Origin: Heliopora coerulea
Taxonomy: Eukaryota > Cnidaria > Anthozoa > Scleralcyonacea > Helioporidae
Direction: 5' to 3'
Length of the DNA stretch: 64,000 nt
NCBI GenBank assembly: GCA_030142905.1
Contig: JASJOG010000095.1
Location: forward strand, 930,001-994,000
The translations under genes were made by a program, and so were the position numbers. Below are positions 45,830 to 57,886 of this stretch, piece by piece. Each line of letters opens with the position of its first letter. Position 1 is the stretch's first letter. The notes under the pieces were generated by a model. It had not been told where the DNA came from. It searched no databases and saw nothing but the letters and a program-made list of their open reading frames with translations.

Positions 45830-47153
45830 TTAAACGAAGCTTTTGTCTGTGGAGGTATTTAAAGAGTGGTCTCTGTACATTCCACATTTACCTAAATGCT
45901 CTGAAAATTTCTGACACTTTGCATGGAAAGTTGTTGGCATTGTATGAACTGTTGGTGGTCTTGACCTGGAAAAAAAATGAAAATTTACAACATTTCTCAT
46001 ACAGTTGCCACCTGGGGTACTTTTTGATGGGCAATCCATGACATAAATGTGTCCCAGCATGTATACTATTTATAAATTCTAAAATTTGACCTACCCATAT
46101 TCCATTGAACTGGTCATGTACATGGGATGTTGAGACTTTGTGTTATAACCTTGGAATATATCTAAAATGACAGAAACCCACAATGTTTGTGTATAACAAT
46201 TTGGTTTTAAATCTGTGGTTTTACATTTTGATAAGGATGGTTGATATGAAATGTATCCAGTTTTAAGGTATGAGTAAAAGTACACTGATATGACTGTTAT
46301 TGACATGAGTGACAAAAATTCATGTTATGCTGATATTTCCAGCAGGAAGTATAATTTGCCTGGCTAATTATGTTTTGGTGGGAATTTGAAGGGTGCAATT
46401 GTTGCACCATTCCAAAGCCCTAGGACGTAATTTAACTGTGACTGTCTTCCAGATATGCACGCACCTTCATTAACTGTTGTGCTGGCATGGTGACCCACTC
46501 CTACACTATTTGTAATTCGTGGACAAGAGAAAACAGGGTTGCCAGGGTTATTCACGACTTGTTCTGGCTCATTGCAAGAGGAAACTGTTAAAAATAAAAA
46601 TGGAAAATGCATACCAGGGTTATCAAAACGATCAGGAATATTCTTGGTTCTATAGTAATCAGACGTTTTGGCACCTTTACCAGGCTTGGTTGCTTCAAGT
46701 TCTGCAGACTAAAATACACAAAAAAGAAACAGAATATATGGTGGTCAGTACAATCTTAGTCAATCAAGATTGTCCTCTCACTAACTTGGCTGCAGAATGC
46801 TCAAATTCCTCGTTATTTTCTGTTTTTCACAGCACGTACCAAAGAAAAAAAAATTCTCGAGATTTCTATCGTCAGATAAAATGCTACAGTTTGATCTTAT
46901 GAATGATATACTGGTGTGAAGCCATTAAATTCTTTCATAAAGTAAAGTCAAATTACTGTAAATGTCAGGATCTGAATCTACATTAGTTTTACAGAACGCA
47001 CATAAATACACTGATGTTTAGTTGCACCAAACATGAAACAAATGTCATCAGTGATCGATCTGTTTTGAAATAACTTAGTCTACTAGTCCGCAATCTAAAC
47101 ATGCATTACTACCTTGATTAACATTTACCAACCTTATCTGCTCCAGACGCCAT
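45830..47153 (-). CDS. PIERCE1: PIERCE1, ciliary doublet microtubule inner protein
   Basis: Minus-strand exons are 47133-47153, 46615-46708, 46095-46161 and 45830-45965; 318 bases, 105 residues (human about 136). TSDYYRTKNIPDRFDNP, IFQGYNTK, YGSRPPTVHTMP and SEHLGKCGMYRDHSLNT align without gaps with my memory of the human protein across the exon 2-3-4 junctions. PIERCE1 sits inside outer doublet microtubules of motile cilia and helps anchor dynein arms. Exon 2 can also be extended in frame to 46465, adding 50 residues that include NNPGNPVFSC, a motif I associate with the related PIERCE2. A consensus-like acceptor 30 bases into that extension is too close to the first donor for normal splicing. 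The gene is divergent from NICN1. Confidence 0.9.
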
Positions 47154-47727
47154 TCCACACTGGACTTTCGTTTAATTTACAACACTATTTATCTTTCTCG
47201 TCTGGATTTTCGAGACAAGATGGCTTTCGTTATTGTCGTCGCTAGGCGACTGAGCGAAACTTAATTCGAATTATATTTCTGGAGAAAATAGTCGCTATGA
47301 CCCAAGGTATAGTTTCATTCCATGGCTCGATTTTATGTTTAACATTTTATATTTATATTTCACAAGACGTTTATTACTTACTTAAATGTTCTTGGTTTAT
47401 TGAAATGAATGTGAATCATAATTATCGAATTGCTCCACATTGACAAAATTATCGCCGAGCCTGCTTGCCGCTTCACCATATTCAGCGGAGTTGACCAGGA
47501 GAGTTGTCATCACTGGTTGTCATTCAAATATTAGAACATAAAGATGTACATTTCCTATGTAGTTTTTGATAATTATGAACGAGTATTATTAAGAAGTTCG
47601 GCAATATAATTATTGACGTGCTTTCCTTTTTATGAGTATGTATTGCATTGTCAACTTTAAGTTGTCAGTGGCTTTTTGTTTGTGCAAGAACTCCTAAAGA
47701 AGACGGTGTCACCTGTTGCCAGAAGTC
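47154..47727. promoter_or_regulatory. Divergent PIERCE1/NICN1 promoter region
   Basis: There are 574 bases between the two start codons. An imperfect RFX X-box candidate, GTCGCTAGGCGAC, lies at 47238-47250, 85 bases upstream of the PIERCE1 ATG. X-boxes drive ciliary genes in animals. The half sites depart from consensus by one base each, so the site is only a candidate. No TATA box is evident. Confidence 0.45.
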
Positions 47728-50700
47728 ATGGCAGTTTCAGAAGACAGGTGTCTGAAGTGTACTATAAAGAAGTCGATATTACTCCGTGTCGGTGGTCCTT
47801 CAACGGATTTCAAGTCAGGCTGTTCAGTTATTGACGTGATATTTCCCAGCGATCAACCAGCAGAGGTATAGCGTACAGTGGAATATGCGGTAACATTTGA
47901 ATTGTACGATGATAAATTTAAAAACGTGCATAGTCACAGCAGTTGTAGGATTTTTAATTTATTAACTTGTTTTTTATTTTTTCATTATCACATTTTTTGT
48001 TTTTTCCCTCCAGTTTTCCCTCCAGGGTTTCAAACTCGGTTTAAATTTAATTAGTCGGTGGAATGAACACAATTTGGGCTGTTTGAAAAACACAATGCCA
48101 AACTGAATGTGAAAGTGTAAATTTATCAATTACTGATATATATGTGAGAAAAATTGAGCAGGAAGTGATGTGCGCAAATAAAAGAAATGACTTGCTGAAG
48201 AAAATCTACTCAGAGTTGTAACAATAATGTTTTTACTTGCAACTTCTTCAGATTTTTCATACTTTTGAGACTGAATTTGACTGACTCATGGTGGGTTACA
48301 GGATTTTTTTAGCATGTTGAATGTTTTTGTGCTCCACAAAATTTGCACTGAATAATTGGAGTTCAGGTCTTTCAGATAACCTTTTTATATACATGTACTC
48401 TAATTAAATTCAACTTCATCACAGCTGATTTTGAATGTAACATCTTATTGGGAATTTTATTTTTATGAATGCACAGTTCTGTTGTTTCAAATCTGACATA
48501 AATTATAGCTAGTTAGAATAAATGAAGACCAGCGTTGATCAAAAAATCTTTTTATATTATATACAGATTGGTTGTTTTTCCTTTACAAATAATTACACAG
48601 CTTGTATAAGTTTGAAGTACAGAACCTCAGGTATGTGCTGTCTGGAATGGAACTTTTCTCAATTTGCCAGAAATCATAGAACAAAATAATGAAGTCAGAA
48701 AATAACTGAATTGTGGCAAATGTCTCTTGTATAACTAGAGTAGCTAGATATGTTGGTTGTAGACAAAAAGTTCTGAGCAGGAAAAATTAAAGATAAAATT
48801 AAAAGAAAATTTTCATTGTTACTTAAGTACCTCTAAATTGTCAGCTGTAAACCTGTCTGTGTTTTAATCTGTCAGAAAACAGTTGAGGGAAACATCTGAC
48901 ATTCAATTAAAAAATCCTTAAATGATAGAAATATATTGTAGAATTAAATATACATCAAATTTTTTGCTATATATATTTTAATTTGTAGACAATACCTGGA
49001 AAATATGTCTGAAAAATTTTGAGTTGATGGTTTCTCCACACTGTGAGGACAGAAGTCAAGACAGGTTTACTATCAAGAATGAGCAGGTAAAACTTTTCTC
49101 CATAATTGCTATTAAAGGCTTAAAATCACTTAACATGGACATGGTATATAGGCCAAAAGATTCAATTTTTTCATCAGGTTTTCTTGTGGCATGAAGCAGT
49201 TTTGTAGTGCCTGATAGTGCCATCAACTATATCCAAACTTTTCTCCCTAGAAGAATCGTAAGAGCCATTCTTCATGGGTCCAGTTTTAGAACAGGAGGAA
49301 ACTGGAGTATGCATAGAAAACTTATGGCACATGCTGTTGTAGTCAAACTGGATGATACTCTTCCCATGTACAACCAATATAACTTTAACTGGACACTGCT
49401 AGGTACCAGGGTGAAAGACATCCTGCTGCTGTGCTACCAATATCGGAAACTGGGAAAATTTAATGCAAAACTAATTCATCAAAGGTCCAAGTTTTTTCAA
49501 TGACTAGACACTGAAGGATTTCCTAACTGTGCTGTGAATCCTTACTCAAAACATTGTTGATCCAATCCTGTTCTTAAACCAACATTATTATGTTTATTTC
49601 AGATGCTTTGTCCAATCAAAGATGCAGTTCTGGTTCGAATTATCCTCAGACAACCTTCACCTCATTGGCTGAACTTTTCCATCGAAGATATTCATTTCTT
49701 TCCACCTACTGAGGTACTGGTAATGTTTTATGAGTTAAAGTAAATCAAAGATTTGTAAGAAGTGGGTGAAAATAAAAAAAATAATTTTGAATATTGGAAA
49801 CAACATAATAATTACAGTATATATTCCATCTTTTTAAGGTCATACTACTTGTCAGGCCTGTCCTACCATTTTAAGTTTTTTAGCCAAATTATTGGCCAGA
49901 ACCAACATTTGTTTGCCAGATTTCATCTCTTCTGGCCTGTGATTTTTTATTCTATATTATAATCTGCTTTTATAATACTACTACTAATAATAATAATAGC
50001 TTAAAAGCTTGTTTAAAGAATGTAAAACTATTTTAACAGTATGCACAAGTTACCATTATTGATGAATTTACTACTGGAATTTCTGCCAGATATAAAGAAA
50101 AGCAAAAAGATCACTTATAAAATAGTGTGAACTGCAAACTGCACCAAAAAATTCATAGTTCAAAATGCAAAGAATTCACAAATTGTTCACTAAGTATATA
50201 ACTGAACATTGTGATTGTTGACTGACAAATTTTTCTAAGTAGAAATTAATTGAACAACAGAAACTTTTATTTGCCAGTTTTAGCACTGAGACAGCTTTTT
50301 AATCACCAGGTCCTTCATTAGGTCACCTGTGGCAAAATGGTGAAAGGTTAGGATGGGCCATGCATTTTACAGAATGTTCATTACTGTAATTGATAGAACT
50401 ATTTAAATTAAAAGAATGTGTGACTGTGTTCTTGACATATTCTTTTACAAATATTTGCCTTTTTTTAGACCAGCTCTTGTCTCTCTGACATTGTTTCCTC
50501 AAGTATAGAATGGGAAGGGGATGATGAGTCAGAGGTACTTTAATTAAATGTTGTTTAAAACTTTACATCTCTTAACCTATTAAGGGGCAAGGGCAAACTG
50601 TAACATTTTACTCTGGTCAATGCCAGATGATTTTACTTATCAAAGGGATGAGTCCTTTCCCCTGATGAGTTAATTTAGGGATACATGTATGTTGTGACAG

Positions 50701-52562
50701 AAACTGACAGGGAAATAGATTAGCTGAAAGAAACAGCTGGAGACAGGTAGACATAGCGTGTACCAAGAGACAGGAAAAGAGACAGAAATGGATGGGCAGA
50801 TTGTGAGTAAAGTGATAGACTGTTAGGTGGATCGAGAATGGATATATTGACAGGACAGATAATGTACAGTATATGCAGATATAGAGATAAATGCACACTG
50901 ATTTGTGAAAAAGGTGGGTGAATATATACAGACAGTATAATATAAAACAAACTCCAAAAAGGAGCATCTTGGAACCCAAAATATGAGTAAAATCATGAGA
51001 CCTAACTCAGATTTCAACGTTGACAATGACTGTGTAATATAGTTGAAATATTACAAGTGGCACTGTGGTAGTGCACATGTCTCTCACCACTGTGACTCAG
51101 GTTTGATTCTGGCTCTGTGCAGTTATCTGATTTAAGTTACCATTGTCACATGTGAGAAGAGTGTTGTACAGTTTAACTCAACCAAGCATTGCTTTCCTCC
51201 TGTCATAACACTAGACCCATGAGGGGTGGCCCTTACTAGACTTCTAGGGAGAACAGCTTGAATAGCTGATAGGATTATTAAGTATAAATAAAGATGCTTT
51301 ACATTTAACTTACCTTTACCTTATTGTCTCAATTTTCTCCTGTGTATTTACTCATATTTTGGGTACCAGGTTGCTTCTTTTCAGAGTTTGTTTTATATTT
51401 TATTTTGCAAAGTTATTGGCAGGCACTGGATGCACAGACAGGCTGGTGGATGTAAAATGATATGGATAGATATGTAGTTAGAGAATTAAAAATAACTACA
51501 AATAATAAAACTGGTGAGATGGTTTGTTGTTTTGCTCATTGTATTAATTTTCAGATTTTGTTTACAGCCCATATTTTCCCATTTTTCTTAATTTATAGAA
51601 AAATGACACAGTGGTTGGTATTGCTAATAAACTTCAACAAATGTGGGCTCTGACTGAGGTGGTCGATGATAATAAACCATCTGAGGCACCAACACATTTT
51701 GATGTAAGTTTTTACAAGGTATTGATAATTTAAAATTCTGTGTGGTTTCACCTGATAATTGTTTGTAAGGGGCTTGTCTTAACTATGATTTAATCATTTG
51801 CCACGTAGTTCAATGGTAGTTGTATGTAAACACCTTGTTGAACTAGATGTATAAAAGATTTCCAGTAACAGAAAGATAGAAAGTTAGTAAATTTCCTTAA
51901 AATTTGTTCATTTATTTCCTCCTGGGGTTCATAGTGCGCGACAGCATTGAATAGGAAATTTTACGAAAATTACGCTTCATGAACCATGAATTAATGATTT
52001 AATCTGTACTGTTCACTAATCTTACTCAAAACGTTTATCACGTGAAGGCTTAGTTTATACACAGTGCTGGGCACAACCGGAGGAGGCTAGTTTATAAAGT
52101 GTGCCGTGCCAAGCCGCGCCAGTATATTGATAGAGCTTGGCACAGCCTATCAGCTCAACAGTTTACTGACCCATGACCACCGAGCCGCGTCAAATGGCTC
52201 GAAACGCGTAAAGTTCAGGTTATGAACCCAGTTGAGGTAGGCTGTGCCATCTTGACACATGCAGTGCTCTGCTTCTTGCGAAACACAGGTTTGGTGTTTA
52301 CTTACGGCTTTTCGGGGATAACAGGCAGAGAATGGCAAGTCAGAGCACACGGCTTTAACCCAAGCCGTAGCAATCAGTTTTGAACAAAGATAGCCGTACG
52401 GCTTGGCACGGCACCTGGTGCCAGTCGCAGTTAAAGTCAATCGCTTTTTGTAGAGTCGGCCTTAGTGCAATGATAACAGTCCATAGAATTCCATTAGTAA
52501 CCCAAAATTTCTTTTCGTAGATCGATGGATGTTATGATCTGAATCTTTTGTCCTACACTTAA
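47728..52562 (+). CDS. NICN1: Nicolin-1, tubulin polyglutamylase complex subunit, 7 exons
   Basis: Exons are 47728-47865, 48567-48630, 48989-49086, 49603-49713, 50469-50534, 51599-51703 and 52521-52562; 624 bases with stop, 207 residues (human about 213). Diagnostic stretches are SVIDVIFPSDQPAE (about residues 33-46), NNYTACISL, VRIILRQPSPHWLNFSIEDI (about 111-130), LQQMWALTE, and the C-terminus IDGCYDLNLLSYT carried by the tiny last exon. Nicolin-1 belongs to the TTLL1-type complex that adds glutamate chains to tubulin tails. The N-terminal start fits the family. SINE and TTAA repeats lie in introns 3 and 5, and an inverted-repeat segment in intron 6. Confidence 0.94.
49225..49385 (-). mobile_element. 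SINE family copy C (body only) in NICN1 intron 3
   Basis: Its plus strand shares CATGGGTCCAG, AGGAGGAAACTGGAGTA, AGAAAAC and GTCAAACTGGA with copy B at 23936-24110. It is the same family as the head-bearing copy at 51055-51310, in the opposite orientation. Confidence 0.65.
50572..50673 (+). repeat. 102-bp palindromic TTAA-ended repeat, copy 2
   Basis: This lies in NICN1 intron 5 and runs from TTAACCTATTAAGGGGCAAG to CCCTGATGAGTTAA. It is the reverse-complement match of 5044-5144. TTAA occurs at both ends. Confidence 0.7.
51055..51310 (+). mobile_element. tRNA-derived SINE, head-bearing copy A, in NICN1 intron 5
   Basis: The head shows a Pol III A-box-like TGGCACTGTGG (51058-51068) and, 31 bases later, a B-box-like GGTTTGATTCT (51100-51110). 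The body follows, with GAAGAGTGTTGTACAGTTTA, TTTCCTCCTGT and CCCATGAGGGGTGGCCCTTA, ending near AATAAAGATG. Two headless copies occur elsewhere in the window. Confidence 0.7.
52101..52414. repeat. Segment bounded by 16-bp inverted repeats in NICN1 intron 6
   Basis: GTGCCGTGCCAAGCCG (52101-52116) has an exact reverse complement at 52399-52414. The enclosed DNA is more GC-rich than its surroundings and has further TTGGCAC motifs. It may be a MITE whose true ends lie outside these arms; no target duplication is visible. Confidence 0.5.
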
Positions 52563-54203
52563 AGTGTTTAGTAATCACAAGAGAAATATAAGGTATCGTC
52601 TTTCTAGTCTAATTCAAAGAAAGTATTAGCTACTGGAATATCTTGAGAAGTGGATTGACCTTTCTCAATTACTTAAGTCTTCAGGGATTTGACTAGAAGT
52701 AGGGGTTAAATAATAATAATAATAAACTAATATTTTCCCATATAAATCCGTCAGGCGTAGCTGTTATCAATGGATGCCCTGTTGTCTTACTACCTAACTA
52801 AATTACAATACAAATTTTAAGTATAAAGTAAAAATTAAACATTATTCGAACTACAAATACGTAGAGCGAGATAAAAGTCAAGATCGATAAAAGTCTCTAA
52901 GCTTAGATTTAAAAATTAAAAGAGAGTTTACTTCCTTAATGTCCTTCGGGAGATTATTGAATAACTTGGTTCCATAATAAAACATAGATTTCTTAAGTGT
53001 TTCAGTTTTAACCATAGGAACAGTTGAATTATAACCGTTACCTCTTGTAGAGTAGGCATGATTCGATATTGAATAATAGTTCTTTAGAAACTCCGGTACT
53101 GTTCCCATTAAACATTTAAAAGTAAAGATTGCAGCATGTATTTTGCGTCTTATTGATAACGGAAACCATCCCAGTTGACAAATTAATCCATCTCTTGCGT
53201 CATTCTTTAAAACCAGTTTTGCAGCACGCTGTTGTAGCTTCTCAAAACTTTCTTCAAGATAAGGAGCCATATTATTATTCAAAACAATATCACAATAATC
53301 TAAACGAGGCAGGATCATAGCTTTATAAATCTTTTCGGTTCCCAGTACCGTTAGGTGATTCCTGATTCTTTTCACAATGCCAAGATGGCTGGACACTTTT
53401 CTCGTCAATCTTTTGGTATGTTCTCGAAATGATAAATGCTGGTCCAGACAGACACCCAGGTACTTGTAGCAGTCTACTTGTTTAATTTCTTTGTTGTTTA
53501 AAAGAATCTTGAAAAATTCTTCGTTGATCTTTGAAAGTCTTTGAGGAGTACCAAAAAGCATGCACTCGGTCTTTTTTGGATGGATATATATATGATAAGT
53601 AGAAGCCCATTAGATAAACGGTTGGTCGGCAAGAAGGTGGCATGCATGCTTCCATACTTTATCTGTCAAATATATTTTTTGGAAGTCTGGGAGCAAGCTT
53701 TGTCAAGCTCGAAACCTATATATTTAGCGCTTTCCAACTGATGACTTCATGAATATTCTCGAGTTAAGGTGAGGGGTGCATCCATGAGACGCGTTCGCAG
53801 TACTGAGGATCGGCGGCAGTTCCTATGCACTTCCCAGTTTACCCAAAATTTAACAACTGATCCGAAAAACGTCATTTTGTTAGCTTGCCGCTTTTCGATT
53901 TATGTTTTATTCTTTACTTTTTGAAATTGTCGTTTGGTTATGGTTTTTAACAACTGATAATTTGAAATGAAGAGGCAGTTAGTTGTGCGGGCTCACACTA
54001 AGAAAAGGATTTATGGTAGCGTAATGATTGCCAAGGGTCAGCATTGCTTAATGTTGTAAGAAGAGTATAGCGGTATTTTAACTGTGGTGAGAAAATTCTT
54101 TTTACTCAATAGCTTAAAAGCATGCGCACTTGTGATTTACAAACACCAGTCTACCACGTGCCATACTATGATAGATATAAAATTTATTTTAAGAACATGT
54201 CAA
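52563..54203. other. NICN1-CYP2 intergenic region
   Basis: Holds the NICN1 3' end, a 5'-truncated LINE (52705-53600) and about 600 bases with nothing recognised. A minus-strand AATAAA at 54183-54188 lies 16 bases after the P450 stop and probably ends that transcript. Confidence 0.5.
52705..53600 (-). mobile_element. 5'-truncated CR1/L2-type LINE
   Basis: Reading on the minus strand, an open frame from about 53600 to 52878 encodes the C-terminal reverse-transcriptase region: KTECMLFGT, YKYLGVCLDQHLSFREH, LPRLDYCDIV, then the thumb-like C-terminus. It enters partway through the gene, so about the first two thirds are missing. The 3' UTR ends in a TTA/TAA repeat (52710-52725). The surviving frame has no stop, so the insertion is fairly recent. 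Confidence 0.85.
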
Positions 54204-56293
54204 TCAGCGCTCTCTGACTTGAAGGAGATATGGCTTCGGTGCAAGTGTCAGGTGTAGTTCTCCATTGAAGTCCATTTTATTTTCATTGGCTGCCAAACCC
54301 AACCGAAAACGCTGGAGAATAGCAGCAAAAAATACGAAGATCTCGTCCTTTGCTAACCGCTCGCCCAAGCAAGATCTTCCCCCGGTCGAGAACGGCAGAA
54401 AGCTCTGATGTTTTGGCATGACAAAATTACCATTCTCGTCTAAAAATCGCCGGGGGTTAAATTCCTGGGGTGAGCTCCAGTGCTTCGGGTCGTGGTGAAT
54501 CGCCCATAAGTTCACGAACACAAACGTTCCTTTGGGGATATCGAAGTCACGAAGTTGCGTCCTTTTCATGGTGCTGTGTGGGAGTGAGATCGGAACTACG
54601 CAGCTCATGCGCAGAACTTCGTACAACGCAGCGTTCACTTTTGGTAACATATCTCTGTCGTTTAAACTAGGCAAACGAAGCCTCCCGACGACGGCGTCAA
54701 GTTCCGACTGTAGCACGGACTGCCATTCGGGGTGAGCCGCAACGAACATAAGTGCCCAGCTTAAAGTATTTGCAATCGTCTCAAAAGCGGCACCCACCAA
54801 GTCTGCTAAGATGTAAACCAAATCTTTCTCGGAAATTCTTAATTCTTGATCCGTCACACCTTTGTTATAGACCCCTAAGTTATCAAGTAACGCATCGGTT
54901 ACGTTTCGTGGAAATCCTGCTTTTCTCCCCGGTTTTGTTCGTGCATAAAAACGCTCGTGTATGCCGATAAATTTTCGGAACATTTTTTTCATTTCTACGA
55001 AGTTACCAATCGGTAATTTCTGAAGCCATGGAATGATGTCTGCGAGGTTTACCGGACTGGTTGATTTCGTGAAGTCGTCGACTGCCTGCAGGACCTCCGT
55101 TGGTTCTTCGCCGTTGAACTCGAAATCGGCATCGAAGAAAGATTTGAGAATGATGTTTGCTGCAAGAAGCCGCAGGAAGGACTTCGGATTGAATGGTTTG
55201 TCTTGGTACTTGGCAAACTCGGTGAGAAGTTTTTTAGCCTCCGAGGTCAGTATCCAATCAAGTTTGTTTGCTTGGTAGAAAGTTCGGTGTAGCGATCTAA
55301 TCGTCAGTTTCCGCTGGCGCTCGTATTTCGGGCAAAAATCGATGAAGAGGATTCCTAAACCAGCCCGAACTTGGGTGAAAGAGTAAAGTTGAGGTCGTCC
55401 AGAGTATAATCGCGAGTGTTTCACGAGAGTTTCACGAACACTTTCGATGCTGTTAAGAGTTATGGCAGTGTACCAACCAAATGTGATCGTAATGATGTCA
55501 CCATAAACCTGGGACATTCTTGTGAGAGAGAGGTGAGGATTACGTCCAAGCCAGAATACAGACCCTAAAGAGACAATTACTCTAGTTTTTATTCGTTTTA
55601 TGGAAGGTGGACAAAAAATGAGCGTAGGAATCTATTACTCTGACTTACTGACTTTGCCATTGGTTTGCAATGAGGTGACAAGCGAGACTACTAGTGATTC
55701 GTGGAACACCTGGTCACAAGAAAATCCGGGTTTTAGGATCAATTTAAACTTGTGTACTCGCGAAAAACCTAACATTTGCTGTCATTAGAGCTCCCATTTG
55801 AAAGCTTCCTCGTCGAGATCAAGATGTCTTGTCCACTCTCCTGATGGTTACATGAATGATTTAACTGAGATGCCATGGTCTCACTTTGGCGATCATATTT
55901 TAAACAACGGAAAATGTAAGGACGATCTAACGCGACATCCTTCCCCTTCGACAACAAATCCTTCATCCTGACAGCTTAGGTTTGCATCATAATTTTGAAG
56001 CAACGAGTTCATTTTTTCATGAATTTCCCTATCACTAGGCGAATAGTTAAACAAACTTTCTTAATTCCCCAGTTTGCTATATGATTACTTGTGTTTACTA
56101 CCCAAAATTGTAGATAATTGTTGTTTTATGCTGGTGTTTTATTGTGCTAACCTATGATTGGTAATCCCGATGGTCCAGGTGGGAGTTTTTTCAGCTTCCA
56201 TCTCCACTCACTAAAAATCTTGACGATAATAACTATAACGACAGTTATCAGTAACCAAGCAAGCCATGAACGTATCTCTGGATACCAGTCCAT
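54204..56293 (-). CDS. CYP2-clan cytochrome P450, two exons
   Basis: Minus-strand exons are 56152-56293 and 54204-55564, joined in phase 1; 1503 bases, 500 residues, the usual P450 length. Exon 1 supplies the membrane anchor (about residues 9-26), a basic stop-transfer stretch and the hinge LPPGPSGLPIIG. Exon 2 begins at the acceptor before GSVFWLGRNPHLSL. Motifs: I-helix GAAFETIA (about 305-312), ExxR EVLR (363-366), PRRF (418-421), and heme loop FSTGGRSCLG (439-448) with Cys446. The text resembles CYP1, CYP17 and CYP2 proteins of the CYP2 clan. It should be an ER monooxygenase; the substrate is unknown. Glu replaces the usual Asp in the I-helix motif, which is common in this clan. A translation starting at the first Met of exon 2 would lack the anchor. 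Confidence 0.93.
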
Positions 56294-57886
56294 TCTTTAA
56301 ATGTACGTGACTTGCCTACTGAGCAGATATCAAGTTGTGGTCCGATGAAATCAATGTCATTAGTGAGTCTGAAATTGAAATGAGTGAGAATGAAGTCGTG
56401 AGATGACTCCAACATAAGTGACTCCGTTGATAGTGAATTTTTCCTACCTTACTTATAATTCCGTTGACGTAGCTCGTTTAATTTTCAATGCCTTGGATGA
56501 TGGGTCTGTTTCTCTCCTTAACCAATTTTCCGTTACGTTTCCTGCATGGTGTAAATGGCATTAAATACTTTAAGATATTGTTGTGCAGCTTTTCACGTTC
56601 ATTAACTTGCATTGTATATATAACCCTCGCTCTCACCGTTCTTGTCTGTAAGGTCTCCGCTTCTCTGTAGAAAAACTCCAGGCTGCCCTAAGCACGATGC
56701 AACATTCTCCACTACCGTTTTGCTTTAATGGTGTCAAAAGTACTTCCTATTGCAAGTACCAGTTCATAAACTGCTTGTTGCCGACAGGTTTCTGTGGGTT
56801 TTTAGTGATCAGTGCACTTCCAGCTGAGAAACATTGGCATACGACGTAATAACATTTTCACAGTCACATGAAGTGTCGGAAATGCCAGTCGTTTTTTTTT
56901 TCTTTTTATCTCTAAGCAATAAATACGTGCTGTTGTATAACGGTGAAGTTTGAGGAGAGGTGGTGTACACGTAAGGAAAATACATTTACTTTCACCTCTG
57001 ATCGTCCTTTTGGAACCATCGTGTAAAACTTCTTTAGGCTACCTGTTATAATAACCGATATTGAGGCACATTGCTGATGTGAAATCGTCCATATTATTGT
57101 ATAAGTTAAGAGGCATAATAAGCCAAACTACAAAGTAATAAATTTGGTATTCAAATTAATGGTATATAATTGGCATTTCGTTTTAGTGTGTTCTTAACAA
57201 TTGTACAGTCGAAGTAGATTTTAATATAATCTTCCCTCATACTCAAACTATGCTTTGAATCAGTAGCCGACGACTTTTCTTTTGCCAGTGGAAGATGCTG
57301 GAAAAGCGATCGTACTATTGATTGTGTGGACAACCATATTAGTGCCTTCCTCTATCATGTAGGCGTACGTTCTAGAAACCTCTGATGGGGATCTTACCTT
57401 CGGAAGGTTACATTGGATTGTACATATATCATGCAACCCTTACTCTTTATGAATCCTTTTAACTCAAAGATTAGAACATCTCATTGGGCATGATATAGAA
57501 ATGCGATGTGCAAAGATGTTACCTCGACTTGTACGGAAACCTATCTTTACAATTATGTTTTGGTCGATGATTCTGTGTGGGTCGTGCATCAGTAGACATG
57601 ATTAGGGACGATTAAGTTATTACCACAATGTGTACCTTGTATGGCGACTTTGTTGCCGTGGGGAAAGCTTCCAAACCCGGTGGTTCTATACGTTCTGTTG
57701 CAGGTGTGAGTCTTCTTATAGGCAACTGATTGGAGCGTCTCACGGATCATCAGAATGTTAAGCACGTGGTGCAGAACACTCACAAACTAGGAACTTGTGC
57801 GCAGGCGGGAAATACCGTTGTTGTTGTGATTGAGATTCGTGTGGTGATCCTGACTCAGAATTACAAATTAATAAACGTAATTAGAG

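Noticed and set aside
46519..46902. 127-codon plus-strand frame
   Set aside because: Lies antisense to PIERCE1 exon 2 and its extension; that strand's homology and splice sites are decisive.
49207..49503. 98-codon plus-strand frame in NICN1 intron 3
   Set aside because: Mostly SINE copy C; no similarity to NICN1 or other proteins.
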